A stretch of DNA of 64,000 nucleotides from Desulfovibrio sp. Fe33 (lineage in GTDB: Bacteria > Desulfobacterota > Desulfovibrionia > Desulfovibrionales > Desulfovibrionaceae), in assembly GCF_028532725.1 (NCBI RefSeq), contig NZ_JAQKGU010000004.1, forward strand, positions 186,001 to 250,000, read 5' to 3'. Position numbers and translations under genes: made by a program. The notes under the pieces were generated by a model. It saw only the letters and a list, made by a program, of their open reading frames with translations, was not told where the DNA came from and did not search any database. Shown piece after piece: positions 26,181-34,382 of the stretch (the stretch's first letter is position 1; every line of letters starts with the position of its first letter).

Positions 26181-28511
26181 ATGGCTAAGAAAATACAGCG
26201 CATAAACGGACACGAGAACGGTGTCCGCGTGGAATCCCGCATCCTGGAGGAGCGCATCCAGAACGCGGTCCGTCAGGGGGCGCGCCGGTTGGAGATTGAC
26301 GCCATGGGCCAGCACGGCATCGGAGGCAGGCTCTGGATTTCCAAGGAAGAGCCCATTTCCGTGACCATTACCGGCTCCCCGGGCCAGCGCATCGGCTCCA
26401 AGGGGTTCCCGGGCACGACCATTGAGGTAATGGGGCCCGCCTCGGACGACGTGGCCTGGCTGAACGCGGGCGCGGAAGTCATCGTTCACGGCAACGCCTC
26501 CAACGGCGTGTGCAACGCCATGGCGCAGGGCAAGGTCTTCATCGCGGGCAATATCGGCTCGCGCGGCATGACCATGACCAAGACCAACCCCCGTTTCGAC
26601 GCGCCCGAATTGTGGGTGCTCGGCTCGGTGGGCGACTACTTCGCCGAATTCATGGCCGGAGGCACCGCCGTAGTCTGCGGCCACGAGGCCCAGAACCCCG
26701 GCAACATCATCGGCTACCGTCCCTGCGTGGGCATGGTCGGAGGCCGCATCTTCGTGCGCGGCCCCATCGACGGTTTCTCCCAGTCCGATGCCCTCATGGA
26801 GCCCATCGATGACCCCACCTGGGCGTGGCTGACCGAACATATCGAGCAGTTCCTCAAGAAGATCAAGCGGTCGCGTCTCCTGAAACGGTTGACCCGGCGC
26901 GAGGAGTGGCAGCTCATCCGGGCCAAGACCCCCTTTGAGAAAAAAGGCAGGGTTCGCCGCGCCATGCACGACTTCCGGGTCAATGTATGGGACGCCGAAC
27001 TCGGCAGGGGCGGCATCATCGGCGACCTGACCGATCTCGACCGTTCCCCTGTCCCGCTTATCGTTCACGGCGATCTTCGCCGCCGCGTGCCTGTCTGGGA
27101 GAACCGCAAGTACATGGCGCCGTGCCAGGCCAGTTGTCCCACGGGTATGCCCGTGCAGAAACGCTGGCAGTTGGTCCGCGACGGGCTGGTGGACGAGGCC
27201 GTGGACCTCGCCCTGGCCTACACGCCGTTCCCGGCTACGGTTTGCGGCTATCTTTGTCCGAACCTGTGCATGGACGGCTGCACTCGGTCCACCCAGCAGA
27301 ACATGGCGGCAGTGGACATCACCAAGCTCGGCCGGGAAGGGCACAAGTCCAAGATTCCGGCCCTGCCGCCCCTGTCCGGCAAGCGCGTCGCCGTCATCGG
27401 CGGCGGCCCAGCCGGTATATCCGTGGCGTGGCAGATTCGCATGAAGGGCCATGAAGCCGTCGTCTTCGACATGGCCAAGACCCTGGGCGGCAAGATCGCC
27501 TCGGCCATTCCCTATACCCGCGTGCCCAGGGAGGTCGTGGAAAAGGAGATCGAGCGCGCCGCCAAGGTCATTCCCCATGTCCATCTGCAACAGCAGCTCA
27601 AGACCAAGGAGTTCGAGGAGCTTCGCGAGGAGTACGACTTCGTGATCCTGGCCGTGGGCGCGCAGAAGCCGCGCATGATACCCGTGCCCGGCCATGAGCG
27701 TATCATTCCGGCCCTGACTTTCCTCCAGGAGGTGAAGAAGGGCGAGATGCGCTCCGGCAAGCGCGTGGTCATCATCGGCGCGGGCAACGTGGGCTGCGAC
27801 GTGGCCACCGTGTCCGCCTCCGTGGGCGCCGAGGACATCACCCTCATCGACATCCAGGAACCCGCCTCCTTCGGCAAGGAGCGCAAGGAGGCCGAAGCCG
27901 TGGGCGCGCGTTTCAAGTGGCCCTGCTTCACCAAGGAGATCACCGAAGAGGGCGTCCTGCTCCAGTCCGGGGAACTGCTCCCGGCGGATACGGTCATCAT
28001 GTCCATCGGCGATCAGCCGGACGTGGAATTCCTGCCGGACAACATCGCCCTGGACCGCGGCCACATAGTGGTCAACGACGACTATCAGACCACCGATTCC
28101 CGCGTCTTCGCCATCGGCGACGCCGTGAGGCCCGGTCTGTTGACCCATGCCATCGGACACGGACGCCGCGCCGCCGAAGTGATCGACGACATCTTCAACA
28201 ACCGCCGCCCGCAAAGCGACACCCGCGAGATGATCGATTACACCCGCATGACGCTCGAATACTTCGATCCGCGCGTTATCGAGTTCAGCGACGCCAATCA
28301 ATGCGGCGCGGAATGCTCCAGTTGCGGCTCCTGCCGCGACTGTTACATCTGCGACACGCTTTGTCCGCAGAACGCCATCAGGCGCAATGAGCTGCCCGAC
28401 GGCGGTTTCGAGCGGGTCGTGGACCCCGACAAGTGCATCGCCTGCGGGTTCTGCGCCGACGCCTGTCCCTGTGGTATCTGGGACATGAAAAATCCGGCCC
28501 CCATGGAATAG
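26181..28511 (+). CDS. glutamate synthase GXGXG domain fused to NADPH oxidoreductase (GltD-like) and ferredoxin
   Basis: 776 residues in one chain. Residues 1-250 are a GXGXG repeat domain (repeated GN/GG blocks such as GQHGIGGRL, VHGNASNGV). Residues from 310 on are GltD-like, with cluster cysteines CQASCPTG and CGYLCPNLCMDGC, FAD motif VIGGGPAGISVAWQ and NAD(P) motif VIIGAGNVGCDVATVSA. A C-terminal 2[4Fe-4S] domain follows (CRDCYICDTLCP, CIACGFCADACP). The fusion joins the nitrogen-transfer scaffold to the reductase. It closes the three-gene operon and is followed by a strong terminator. Confidence 0.92.
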   Translation: MAKKIQRINGHENGVRVESRILEERIQNAVRQGARRLEIDAMGQHGIGGRLWISKEEPISVTITGSPGQRIGSKGFPGTTIEVMGPASDDVAWLNAGAEVIVHGNASNGVCNAMAQGKVFIAGNIGSRGMTMTKTNPRFDAPELWVLGSVGDYFAEFMAGGTAVVCGHEAQNPGNIIGYRPCVGMVGGRIFVRGPIDGFSQSDALMEPIDDPTWAWLTEHIEQFLKKIKRSRLLKRLTRREEWQLIRAKTPFEKKGRVRRAMHDFRVNVWDAELGRGGIIGDLTDLDRSPVPLIVHGDLRRRVPVWENRKYMAPCQASCPTGMPVQKRWQLVRDGLVDEAVDLALAYTPFPATVCGYLCPNLCMDGCTRSTQQNMAAVDITKLGREGHKSKIPALPPLSGKRVAVIGGGPAGISVAWQIRMKGHEAVVFDMAKTLGGKIASAIPYTRVPREVVEKEIERAAKVIPHVHLQQQLKTKEFEELREEYDFVILAVGAQKPRMIPVPGHERIIPALTFLQEVKKGEMRSGKRVVIIGAGNVGCDVATVSASVGAEDITLIDIQEPASFGKERKEAEAVGARFKWPCFTKEITEEGVLLQSGELLPADTVIMSIGDQPDVEFLPDNIALDRGHIVVNDDYQTTDSRVFAIGDAVRPGLLTHAIGHGRRAAEVIDDIFNNRRPQSDTREMIDYTRMTLEYFDPRVIEFSDANQCGAECSSCGSCRDCYICDTLCPQNAIRRNELPDGGFERVVDPDKCIACGFCADACPCGIWDMKNPAPME

Positions 28512-28532
28512 CGGTGCGGTTGATACAAACAG

Positions 28533-28566
28533 AAAGCCGACGGGAGTTCTCCCGTCGGCTTTTTTT
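28533..28566 (+). terminator. terminator after the glutamate synthase operon
   Basis: AAAGCCGACGGGA pairs with TCCCGTCGGCTTT around GTTC, continuing into T. Confidence 0.93.
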
Positions 28567-28600
28567 GGGAATTATCCCTTTAACTCCCTGGGGCGAAAAA

Positions 28601-28702
28601 CAGGGATTGAAAGCCGCTTTGCGGCGATAGCCGGATGATTTCGCCTCCGGCGGGCAAGGGTTCGCACCCTTGCATCCCATGTATGCGCCTTCGGCGCGGG
28701 CT
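28601..28702 (-). repeat. 102-bp multi-hairpin repeat, copy 1 (minus orientation)
   Basis: Read on the minus strand it contains four small hairpins in a row: GCGCC-GAA-GGCGC, GCAAGGGT-GCGA-ACCCTTGC, CGCC-GGA-GGCG and GCCGC-AAA-GCGGC. Copy 2 at 34281-34382 is in the opposite orientation; I count 9 mismatches in 102 columns, and none disrupts a stem. No coding frame fits. With the terminator at 28533 it fills the 340-base spacer 28512-28852. Confidence 0.9.
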
Positions 28703-28852
28703 TTTTCGATTCCGCGTCGTCCCGCCGTGAAAGCGGGGGATATAGATTATTTTTGGGGCTTCTCCGAAATTCGTGTTGCCGCCTCCATTGAGGGAGGACG
28801 GCGCAGAAAGAGTTTGGAGTTGAGGGGGTGGAATGGATGGGGAGTGGGGCGG

Positions 28853-29425
28853 CTAAGGATAGCGGCCCATATTCCGTTCTTGTTTGAGGCCGTGCTGGGT
28901 CAGTCTGTCGTAGTCGATCTGATCCTGTTTCATCCTGTCCATGAGCCGCCGGATTTCGGCTCTGACCTCTTTCTTGAAGTTGTCGCAGTCGCCGGGCGGA
29001 AGGTTTTCCAGGGTGTCGCTGATTTCATGCGCGGCCTTGGTGGATATCTCGCCGTGAATGAGTTCGTGGTTCTCAAGCTTGCGGTAGAATTTCTTCCACC
29101 ATTTTCGGGTATCGAAGTCCACGCTGTGCTTGAGCCGGGGATAGAGGTAGGTCAGGTGGAGATGCACGACCACGTTTGTGACCCTGCATTGCCCTCCCTC
29201 CTGTTTGATCTCGTAGGAAGTGCTGATGTCGGTCCGTGTGTTGGCCTGGTATGCCTTGCTCCCTTCGTTCAGGGGGGAGCTGTGCCTGAGGTTTCGGGCT
29301 ATGGTCGAGGGCACAAGGCCTTCCACCAGATAGTATTCCGTGGACACGGTGCGCACCACGTCGGCCAGGGCCGGGACGGCTGTGAGGAGAAGGGCTGCAA
29401 GGGCGACGGACAGTCGTTTCATCAT
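28853..29425 (-). CDS. secreted DUF922-like putative Zn-dependent protease
   Basis: 190 residues with a cleavable signal peptide (MKRLSVALAALLLTAVPALA). LENHELIHGEISTKAAHEIS carries HELIH, a HExxH zinc motif, as in the DUF922 family of predicted secreted Zn-dependent proteases. LHLTYLYPRL and KWWKKFYRKL precede it. It would act in the periplasm on an unknown substrate. The ATG at 29425 (or 29422, since the protein begins MM) has no strong ribosome site. Confidence 0.7.
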   Translation of the reverse strand: MMKRLSVALAALLLTAVPALADVVRTVSTEYYLVEGLVPSTIARNLRHSSPLNEGSKAYQANTRTDISTSYEIKQEGGQCRVTNVVVHLHLTYLYPRLKHSVDFDTRKWWKKFYRKLENHELIHGEISTKAAHEISDTLENLPPGDCDNFKKEVRAEIRRLMDRMKQDQIDYDRLTQHGLKQERNMGRYP

Positions 29426-29657
29426 GTTTTCTGGTCCGTGGGTTGGTTTTTAAATGCCGTGTCCTGGGATCGCATCGGGCGGCATGGCAGGCGGCGCGGC
29501 GTCTGTCGTCCGGCCCGGGATTCGGTCCGTTGCCTGATCGCATGGTATCATCGAAGGCCGGGATGGTCGAGAGGGGGGCTACTGTTTTGCCGGGGCGGGC
29601 CGTAACTGGCCGCCGATTTTGACGAGGCGAAAAAGGAAAAGGTGCGTTGTCCGCCTT

Positions 29658-29696
29658 GGGAAAGGGTTTCCGTGCGGCAAACGGAAACCCTTCCCC
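29658..29696 (-). terminator. large hairpin after the DUF364 gene
   Basis: GGGAAAGGGTTTCCG and CGGAAACCCTTCCC form a stem of about 14 bp with a nine-base loop. On the minus strand it is followed by a pyrimidine-rich tract rather than a clean T run. It lies in the 300-base spacer 29426-29725, which otherwise contains no supported feature. Confidence 0.55.
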
Positions 29697-29725
29697 GCAG
29701 CCGGGGAGGTGATGGAGGAGACCCC

Positions 29726-30451
29726 CTAGCTGCTCTGCGGACAGTAGCGATCAAATCCCATGAGTGCGGCCGCTCCGGCTATGGTCGTGCCGTAGAACAG
29801 CACGGGTTTGCCTGTGAGGAACATGTCGATGGTGCCGTTGGCCAGGGTCGTGCCGGTGACGAGCAACAGGTCGGCCCAGTCGATGGCGTCGGCGGATGTC
29901 TCCCCGCCTTCCACCAGCACGCCGCGTTTGGTTTGCCCTATGTTGTCAGGGTCCAGATCCACCAGCCTCACGTCGGTTTCCGCGTTCACGGCCTGGGCCA
30001 GCGCGGGCTGGAATCCAATGATGGTGACGCGGCATTTGCCGTACCGCTCGTCGATGTACCGGAAGACGCCCTTGGCGCATTCGGCGGGGCCTTTGTCGCG
30101 GCAGTGGACCGTGTTTCCGGTTAACCCCAGGGAGCTGCATACGGCATTGGTGGTGGAGACGAACACGGCGCGGTGGAAGTTGTCGTCCAGGGGAAGCTCG
30201 GCGATTCGGGCCAATGTGCCGGAATAGTTGCCGTAGTGATCGGTGAACGCCTGGCCACGCGCTCCCCGGAAATTGGCCTCCATGAGTTTTTCCTTGCCTT
30301 TTTGGATGGGGAAGTCGTTCCCTTCGGGGGTTCCGATGGCGTCCTTCACGCTCAGGGGGGCGGCGGTCACGGTGATGCTCTCGTTCAGGATATCTTCTTT
30401 GGTCCAGAGTTCGAGGGCTCGTTCATGCACTGTTTCGAGTATGGTTTTCAT
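29726..30451 (-). CDS. DUF364 protein (putative heavy-metal chelation family), mod-linked
   Basis: 241 residues, soluble. MKTILETVHERALELW starts it. The motif GPAECAKGVFRYIDERYGKCRVTIIGFQPALA is shared with DUF364, a family annotated as putative heavy-metal chelators. WADLLLVTGTTLANGTIDMFL is a second conserved block with a Rossmann-like Gly pattern. It follows modB by eight bases and thus belongs to the mod operon; a role in handling molybdate/tungstate or the metal cofactor is an inference from that neighbourhood. Confidence 0.8.
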   Translation of the reverse strand: MKTILETVHERALELWTKEDILNESITVTAAPLSVKDAIGTPEGNDFPIQKGKEKLMEANFRGARGQAFTDHYGNYSGTLARIAELPLDDNFHRAVFVSTTNAVCSSLGLTGNTVHCRDKGPAECAKGVFRYIDERYGKCRVTIIGFQPALAQAVNAETDVRLVDLDPDNIGQTKRGVLVEGGETSADAIDWADLLLVTGTTLANGTIDMFLTGKPVLFYGTTIAGAAALMGFDRYCPQSS

Positions 30452-30459
30452 TGCGTCTC

Positions 30460-31128
30460 CTAGACTGCGGATAGTTTCTTCAGGGCGGCGAAGATGGTCA
30501 GCGAGAACAGGCCGATGACCACGGCCAGGACCATGGCGCGATCGAATTCGCCGCTGAAGACCGCGTTGTAGATTTCAAGGGACAGGGTGTTCGTCTTGCC
30601 GATGATGTTGCCGCCGAGCATGAGCGTGACGCCGACCTCGCCGAGGGATCGCCCGAGGGCCAGGAACCAGCCCGCGGTCACGTTGCGCCGGATGTTGGGC
30701 AGCAGCACCAGCCAGAAGGTTTGCCAATCGTTTTTGCCCAGGACCTGGGATATCTCTCCCAGCCTGCGCACATCGCCCCTGAGGGCGGCCTCCACGGGCT
30801 TGACCATGAGCGGCAGCCCGGACACGAAAGACGCCAGGACCACGCCCGGGAAGTTGAAGACGATGTCCACCGGCGAGTACTGCCCGAGCCATCCGGCCCG
30901 GCCCAGGAGCATGAGCAGGATGAACCCGGTGGCCACGGGCGGAAAGACCAGGGGCAGCGTGACCAGGAAATCCACGGCCGAGCGCAACGGTCCCTTGCCT
31001 GATGTCAGGTAGTAGGCGATGAGCACGCCGCCCACCAGGTGCAGGACGCCGGAAGCGGCCAGCGCCTTCAGAGTGAGCCGGAGTGGGTTGATGGTTTCCG
31101 GCTGGGCCAGTATTCCGAGGAAATCCAT
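30460..31128 (-). CDS. modB: molybdate/tungstate ABC transporter permease
   Basis: 222 residues with about five to six membrane segments. PLVFPPVATGFILLMLLGRAGW and the ABC-permease EAA loop (GRSLGEVGVTLMLGGN at about 170-185) match ModB/TupB. The stop lies eight bases before the DUF364 gene and the start three bases after modA. The operon has no ATPase gene, so its ModC partner must lie elsewhere. Confidence 0.88.
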   Translation of the reverse strand: MDFLGILAQPETINPLRLTLKALAASGVLHLVGGVLIAYYLTSGKGPLRSAVDFLVTLPLVFPPVATGFILLMLLGRAGWLGQYSPVDIVFNFPGVVLASFVSGLPLMVKPVEAALRGDVRRLGEISQVLGKNDWQTFWLVLLPNIRRNVTAGWFLALGRSLGEVGVTLMLGGNIIGKTNTLSLEIYNAVFSGEFDRAMVLAVVIGLFSLTIFAALKKLSAV

Positions 31129-31131
31129 GTG

Positions 31132-31866
31132 TTACAGGCCGTTCGCCCTGACGATGGCCTGGGCCTCGGCGGTCTTGACGAAATCGAGGAACGCCCTGGC
31201 CTGTTCCTTGTTGGCGGAACTTTCAAGAACGGCGGCGATGATGCTGATGGGCGAGTAGTTCTTCTCGTCGATGACCATGTAGCCGCCGAGCTTGTCCTGG
31301 ACGTTGAGGGCGTGGGTCAGATTGATGAAGCCCATGTCCACTTCGTTGGTGGCGAGGTAGGAAAATACCTGGGGCACGGTGGCGACTTCCACCAGTCTCG
31401 GCTTGATGTCCGGGAGCCTGCCGGTCGTCAGCAGATATTCCCGCGCCGCCTTCCCGTAGATGGCCTTGCTCGTGTCGGGCAGGGCGATGCGCCCGGCCTT
31501 GGGATTGTCCAGGTCGGATTCCTTCGAGAATTCGGACCCCTTGGCGAATGCCAGGACCAGTTTGCCCCGGCCCAACTCGGTTTCGTCGGTCACGGGCAGG
31601 GCCGCGCGAACAATGAGGAACTGTCGGTCGCCCAGCACGATGTCCACCTTGCCGCTTTCCTTGGCCAGCGTGGTCACTCTCCCCATGTTTCCGTAAATGA
31701 GGTCCATGGACCGGCCGGTTTTTTTCTCGTAGGCCGCGTTGAGCGCGTTGACCATTTTTTTGTAGCCCGCTCCGGCCGCCAGGACGAGTTTGTCGCCGGA
31801 AAAGGCGCTCGTGGGCAGGGCGAGAAGCAGGGTGAGCATGACGGCACAGATACGAAAGCGGTACAT
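31132..31866 (-). CDS. modA: molybdate/tungstate ABC transporter substrate-binding protein
   Basis: 244 residues. A signal peptide (MYRFRICAVMLTLLLALP, cleavage after AFS) precedes LVLAAGAGYKKMVNALNAAYE, the ModA start. GRGKLVLAFAKG, DTSKAIYGKAAREYL and VDMGFINLTHALN follow the family pattern. It binds oxyanions in the periplasm. It is divergent from the TunR-type regulator gene, with 157 bases between them. Tungstate is an equally good ligand on sequence alone. Confidence 0.88.
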   Translation of the reverse strand: MYRFRICAVMLTLLLALPTSAFSGDKLVLAAGAGYKKMVNALNAAYEKKTGRSMDLIYGNMGRVTTLAKESGKVDIVLGDRQFLIVRAALPVTDETELGRGKLVLAFAKGSEFSKESDLDNPKAGRIALPDTSKAIYGKAAREYLLTTGRLPDIKPRLVEVATVPQVFSYLATNEVDMGFINLTHALNVQDKLGGYMVIDEKNYSPISIIAAVLESSANKEQARAFLDFVKTAEAQAIVRANGL

Positions 31867-32023
31867 GGCGGTTCTCCTTGCGTCGCCGCGCCGAACGCGG
31901 CGGGGTGTGCGGTTCGCGAACGGGTTGTGCCCCGTCGTTAAATTACCTATGTTCTGTGCTGTTATGTCGCAACCAAGTCACGCGAATGGATAAAGGCGTG
32001 ATACTACGGCAGGTGATCGTTTC

Positions 32024-33085
32024 ATGCGAGAAGACAGGGTTTCGGGCAAGGTGTGCCCCCGCGAATTTTTCAGTGTTTCGGATCAAGTGAGTTACCTTGA
32101 GCCGTCGCAGATGAATGCTCTGGAGGAATCCTTCAGGAAATGGAAGGATTCGGCCCGGCGCATGGACAGCGTTCGGGCCAGGACCAGGCTTTGGCTGGTC
32201 TTCCAGCTTGTCCGCCATACCGGCGCCCGCCTCGGGGAAATCCTGTCCCTGGATGATGCCGAAGCGTTCGACGCCAAGGGGCCTTTCGTGCGGTTGGGGA
32301 AGGAGGATCGGGTCCGCGAGGTCCCGCTGCCCGAAGAGTTTTTCGCCGAACTGGCCGCATTCCTGGAAAGCCCCATGGGCTGTGGGCTTCACGGGGAGCT
32401 GTTCAGGGTGGACCCCGGTTATTTCCGGCGCATCTGCTACGAGCGCGGCAAGGAGTGCGGTCTGTCCAAGGACCTTGTCTGTCCCAAGTCCCTGCGCAAC
32501 ACCAGGGCCGTGGAGATGCTGCGCAGCGGCGTGCCCATCACCATCGTCAAAGAGGTCCTGGGCCAGTCCTCCCTGGACTTGACCGCCAACTTCCAGCAGT
32601 TCTCGCCGGGTGATGTACAGTCCATCGTGCGCACCGCCTACGAGGCCATGCGCAGGCGTACTTCGGCCCGCAACTCCTTCCTGGGACACGTCATCGAGGT
32701 CGACACGGACCAGGTCATGGCCCAGGTGGTCCTGGAGACCCGTTCCAATCTCAAGATTTGCGCGGTTATCACCCTGGATTCCTTGCGCAACCTGAAAATT
32801 CAGCCGGGCAGCCCCGTCGTCGCCACGGTCAAGGCCCCTTTGGTCAATGTCCTGCGTCGGGCCGAGCAAATTTCCGGCAGCGCGCGAAATCGGCTGGAGG
32901 CCCAAATTATCCGGGTCACGGATACCCCTGTCCTGACCGAGGTCCTGGGCCGTCTTTCGGACGGCACCGACGTCTGCGCCCTTATTTCCGCCCTCAGCGC
33001 CCGGGACCTGGCGCTTCAGCCCGGCGACGAGGTCGAGTTTTGGTTCAAAGCCATGTCGGTCGTTTTGAATACCGTGCAATTATAG
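32024..33085 (+). CDS. tunR: TunR-type molybdate/tungstate-responsive regulator
   Basis: 353 residues: an N-terminal tyrosine-recombinase-like DNA-binding domain and two C-terminal TOBE domains (about 212-280 and 285-353). The recombinase core keeps box-I Arg69 (RHTGARLGE) and box-II Arg158 (KSLRNT), but the catalytic His is Lys155, the LGH position is Gln181 and the catalytic Tyr is Phe190, so it cannot cut DNA. This architecture is that of TunR, which represses oxyanion transport genes in sulfate reducers. It is divergent from modAB-DUF364, its expected target. AGGTGA precedes the ATG. Confidence 0.87.
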   Translation: MREDRVSGKVCPREFFSVSDQVSYLEPSQMNALEESFRKWKDSARRMDSVRARTRLWLVFQLVRHTGARLGEILSLDDAEAFDAKGPFVRLGKEDRVREVPLPEEFFAELAAFLESPMGCGLHGELFRVDPGYFRRICYERGKECGLSKDLVCPKSLRNTRAVEMLRSGVPITIVKEVLGQSSLDLTANFQQFSPGDVQSIVRTAYEAMRRRTSARNSFLGHVIEVDTDQVMAQVVLETRSNLKICAVITLDSLRNLKIQPGSPVVATVKAPLVNVLRRAEQISGSARNRLEAQIIRVTDTPVLTEVLGRLSDGTDVCALISALSARDLALQPGDEVEFWFKAMSVVLNTVQL

Positions 33086-33434
33086 ACGGTTACGGACGTT
33101 AATCCCATTTCGAGATTGTGCCCGAGCGGCGTTTTGTCGGACACGGCGAATGACCTTTCGGCGCGCCCGGCTGTCCTGCGCTGTTTGGCGTGAGCGGAGA
33201 ATGGGGCCCCGGGTGAATTGGCTAACTCGGCTGGTTTATAAGGAAAGATGCCTCGTTGCAGTCCATATATCCTCAGTCCAGGGGATTCCGTCCAAGGAAT
33301 ATCCGTCGGTTTCCGACTTCAAGAGGATGGCATTCAGCCGACAAAGTAAAGTTTTCTGTTTAAATGTAAAGAAATTCGACGCGTTGTCTTTATTTTTTTC
33401 GTGATAACTAATTGAAATAAAATGGTATTCATTT

Positions 33435-33451
33435 TTGGTATAGTGATTGCT
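33435..33451 (+). promoter_or_regulatory. sigma-54 (-24/-12) promoter of the PEP-CTERM gene
   Basis: TTGGTATAGTGATTGCT fits TGGYAYR-N4-TTGCW: GG at 33437-33438 and GC at 33449-33450 with exactly ten bases between. The ATG lies 44 bases downstream. The 409-base upstream spacer from 33086 is AT-rich near its end and should hold activator sites. Confidence 0.8.
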
Positions 33452-33459
33452 TTAACTGT

Positions 33460-33481
33460 CGGTAGTTGGGGAATACTACCG
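33460..33481 (+). promoter_or_regulatory. 5' untranslated hairpin of the PEP-CTERM mRNA
   Basis: CGGTAGT and ACTACCG pair around an eight-base loop. The predicted sigma-54 start falls at about 33461, so the transcript would begin with this stem; CAGGAGG follows it. Confidence 0.6.
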
Positions 33482-33494
33482 CCAGGAGGCTGCT

Positions 33495-34175
33495 ATGAAT
33501 AAGGTATACTGTGCTGCTACATTGTTCTCTTCATTGGTCATGTGTTTGTTTCTCGTGACGCCTTCCCACGCGCTCGTTCTCGATTTTGAGGGCTTGGGGA
33601 ATCAGGACCAGGTTCTTGATTTCTACAACGGTGGAACAAGTTCCATGGGGTATTCCGGAACGGACTACGGCGTTTCTTTCAGCGACAACGCCTTGAGCCT
33701 CATCGATTCCGACGCGGGCGGCAGCGGCAATTTCGGCAACGAGCCCAGTCCCGACACCATTCTTTTTTTCCTGAACGGTGACGCGGCCGTCATGAGTCTC
33801 GCCGCGGGATTCGATACCGGCTTCTCCTTCTTCTATTCCGCGATCAGCAACCCTGGCCAAGTGAGCGTGTGGAGCGGTCTCGGCGGCACCGGCGACCTGC
33901 TCGCCACCTTGGATTTGGCCATCACTCCGCAGGACGGAGGCGATCCCAACGGCTCCTTCAGCCCCTTCGTGCCCATCGGCGTCGGTTTTGAAGGAACCGC
34001 CTATTCGGTCAGCTTCGCGGGTGTCATCAATCAGATCGGTTTTGACGACATCACCTTTGGCGCCGTTACCCCCGGCGATCCGGGCGCTCCCGTTCCCGAA
34101 CCGGGTTCGTTCATCCTGATGGGAATCGGCCTGCTCGGGTTCCTGGCTTACGCCCGTAAGCGTCGCAACGCCTAG
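33495..34175 (+). CDS. PEP-CTERM surface protein
   Basis: 226 residues. A signal peptide (first ~26 residues, cleavage after SHA) leads to a Gly/Asp-rich beta domain beginning LVLDFEGLGNQDQV. The C-terminus PVPEPGSFILMGIGLLGFLAYARKRR is the PEP-CTERM sorting signal: Pro-Glu-Pro, a hydrophobic helix, then Arg-rich. Such proteins are processed by exosortase and displayed on the surface; no exosortase is in the window. The gene stands alone between a sigma-54 promoter and a terminator. Confidence 0.93.
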   Translation: MNKVYCAATLFSSLVMCLFLVTPSHALVLDFEGLGNQDQVLDFYNGGTSSMGYSGTDYGVSFSDNALSLIDSDAGGSGNFGNEPSPDTILFFLNGDAAVMSLAAGFDTGFSFFYSAISNPGQVSVWSGLGGTGDLLATLDLAITPQDGGDPNGSFSPFVPIGVGFEGTAYSVSFAGVINQIGFDDITFGAVTPGDPGAPVPEPGSFILMGIGLLGFLAYARKRRNA

Positions 34176-34192
34176 TCATTCGAAAAGAATTC

Positions 34193-34226
34193 AAAGGGCT
34201 CCAACTCGTTGGAGCCCTTTTTTTTT
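34193..34226 (+). terminator. terminator after the PEP-CTERM gene
   Basis: AAAGGGCTCCAAC pairs with GTTGGAGCCCTTT around a TC loop region and continues in T. Confidence 0.92.
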
Positions 34227-34280
34227 GAACCTATATATCCAAATCCTTGCTTGCGCGGTGGAACGCCGCGGGACGAAAAT

Positions 34281-34382
34281 AGCCCGCGCCAAAGGCGCTT
34301 ACATGGGATGCAAGGGTGCGAACCCTTGCCCGCCGGAGGCGAAATCACCCGATTATTGCCGCGAAGCGGCTTTCAACGCCTG
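34281..34382 (+). repeat. 102-bp multi-hairpin repeat, copy 2 (plus orientation)
   Basis: Inverted relative to copy 1 at 28601-28702, about 91% identical (9 mismatches counted). The same four stem-loops occur. The third loop GCGA is a GNRA tetraloop on this strand, which suggests the RNA-sense strand is this one. Differences fall in loops or linkers, so stems are preserved. The pair brackets a 5.6-kb block. Confidence 0.9.

Noticed and set aside
24549-28301. A 1250-codon open frame on the minus strand opposite the glutamate synthase genes
   Set aside because: It mirrors the plus-strand genes in a GC-rich region, has no ribosome site and no family motif. The plus-strand frames carry clear iron-sulfur, FMN and GltD motifs.
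28601-28702. The repeat as a tRNA-like or CRISPR unit
   Set aside because: One stem resembles a T arm, but there is no acceptor stem or anticodon arm, and only two copies exist in the window without spacer array structure.
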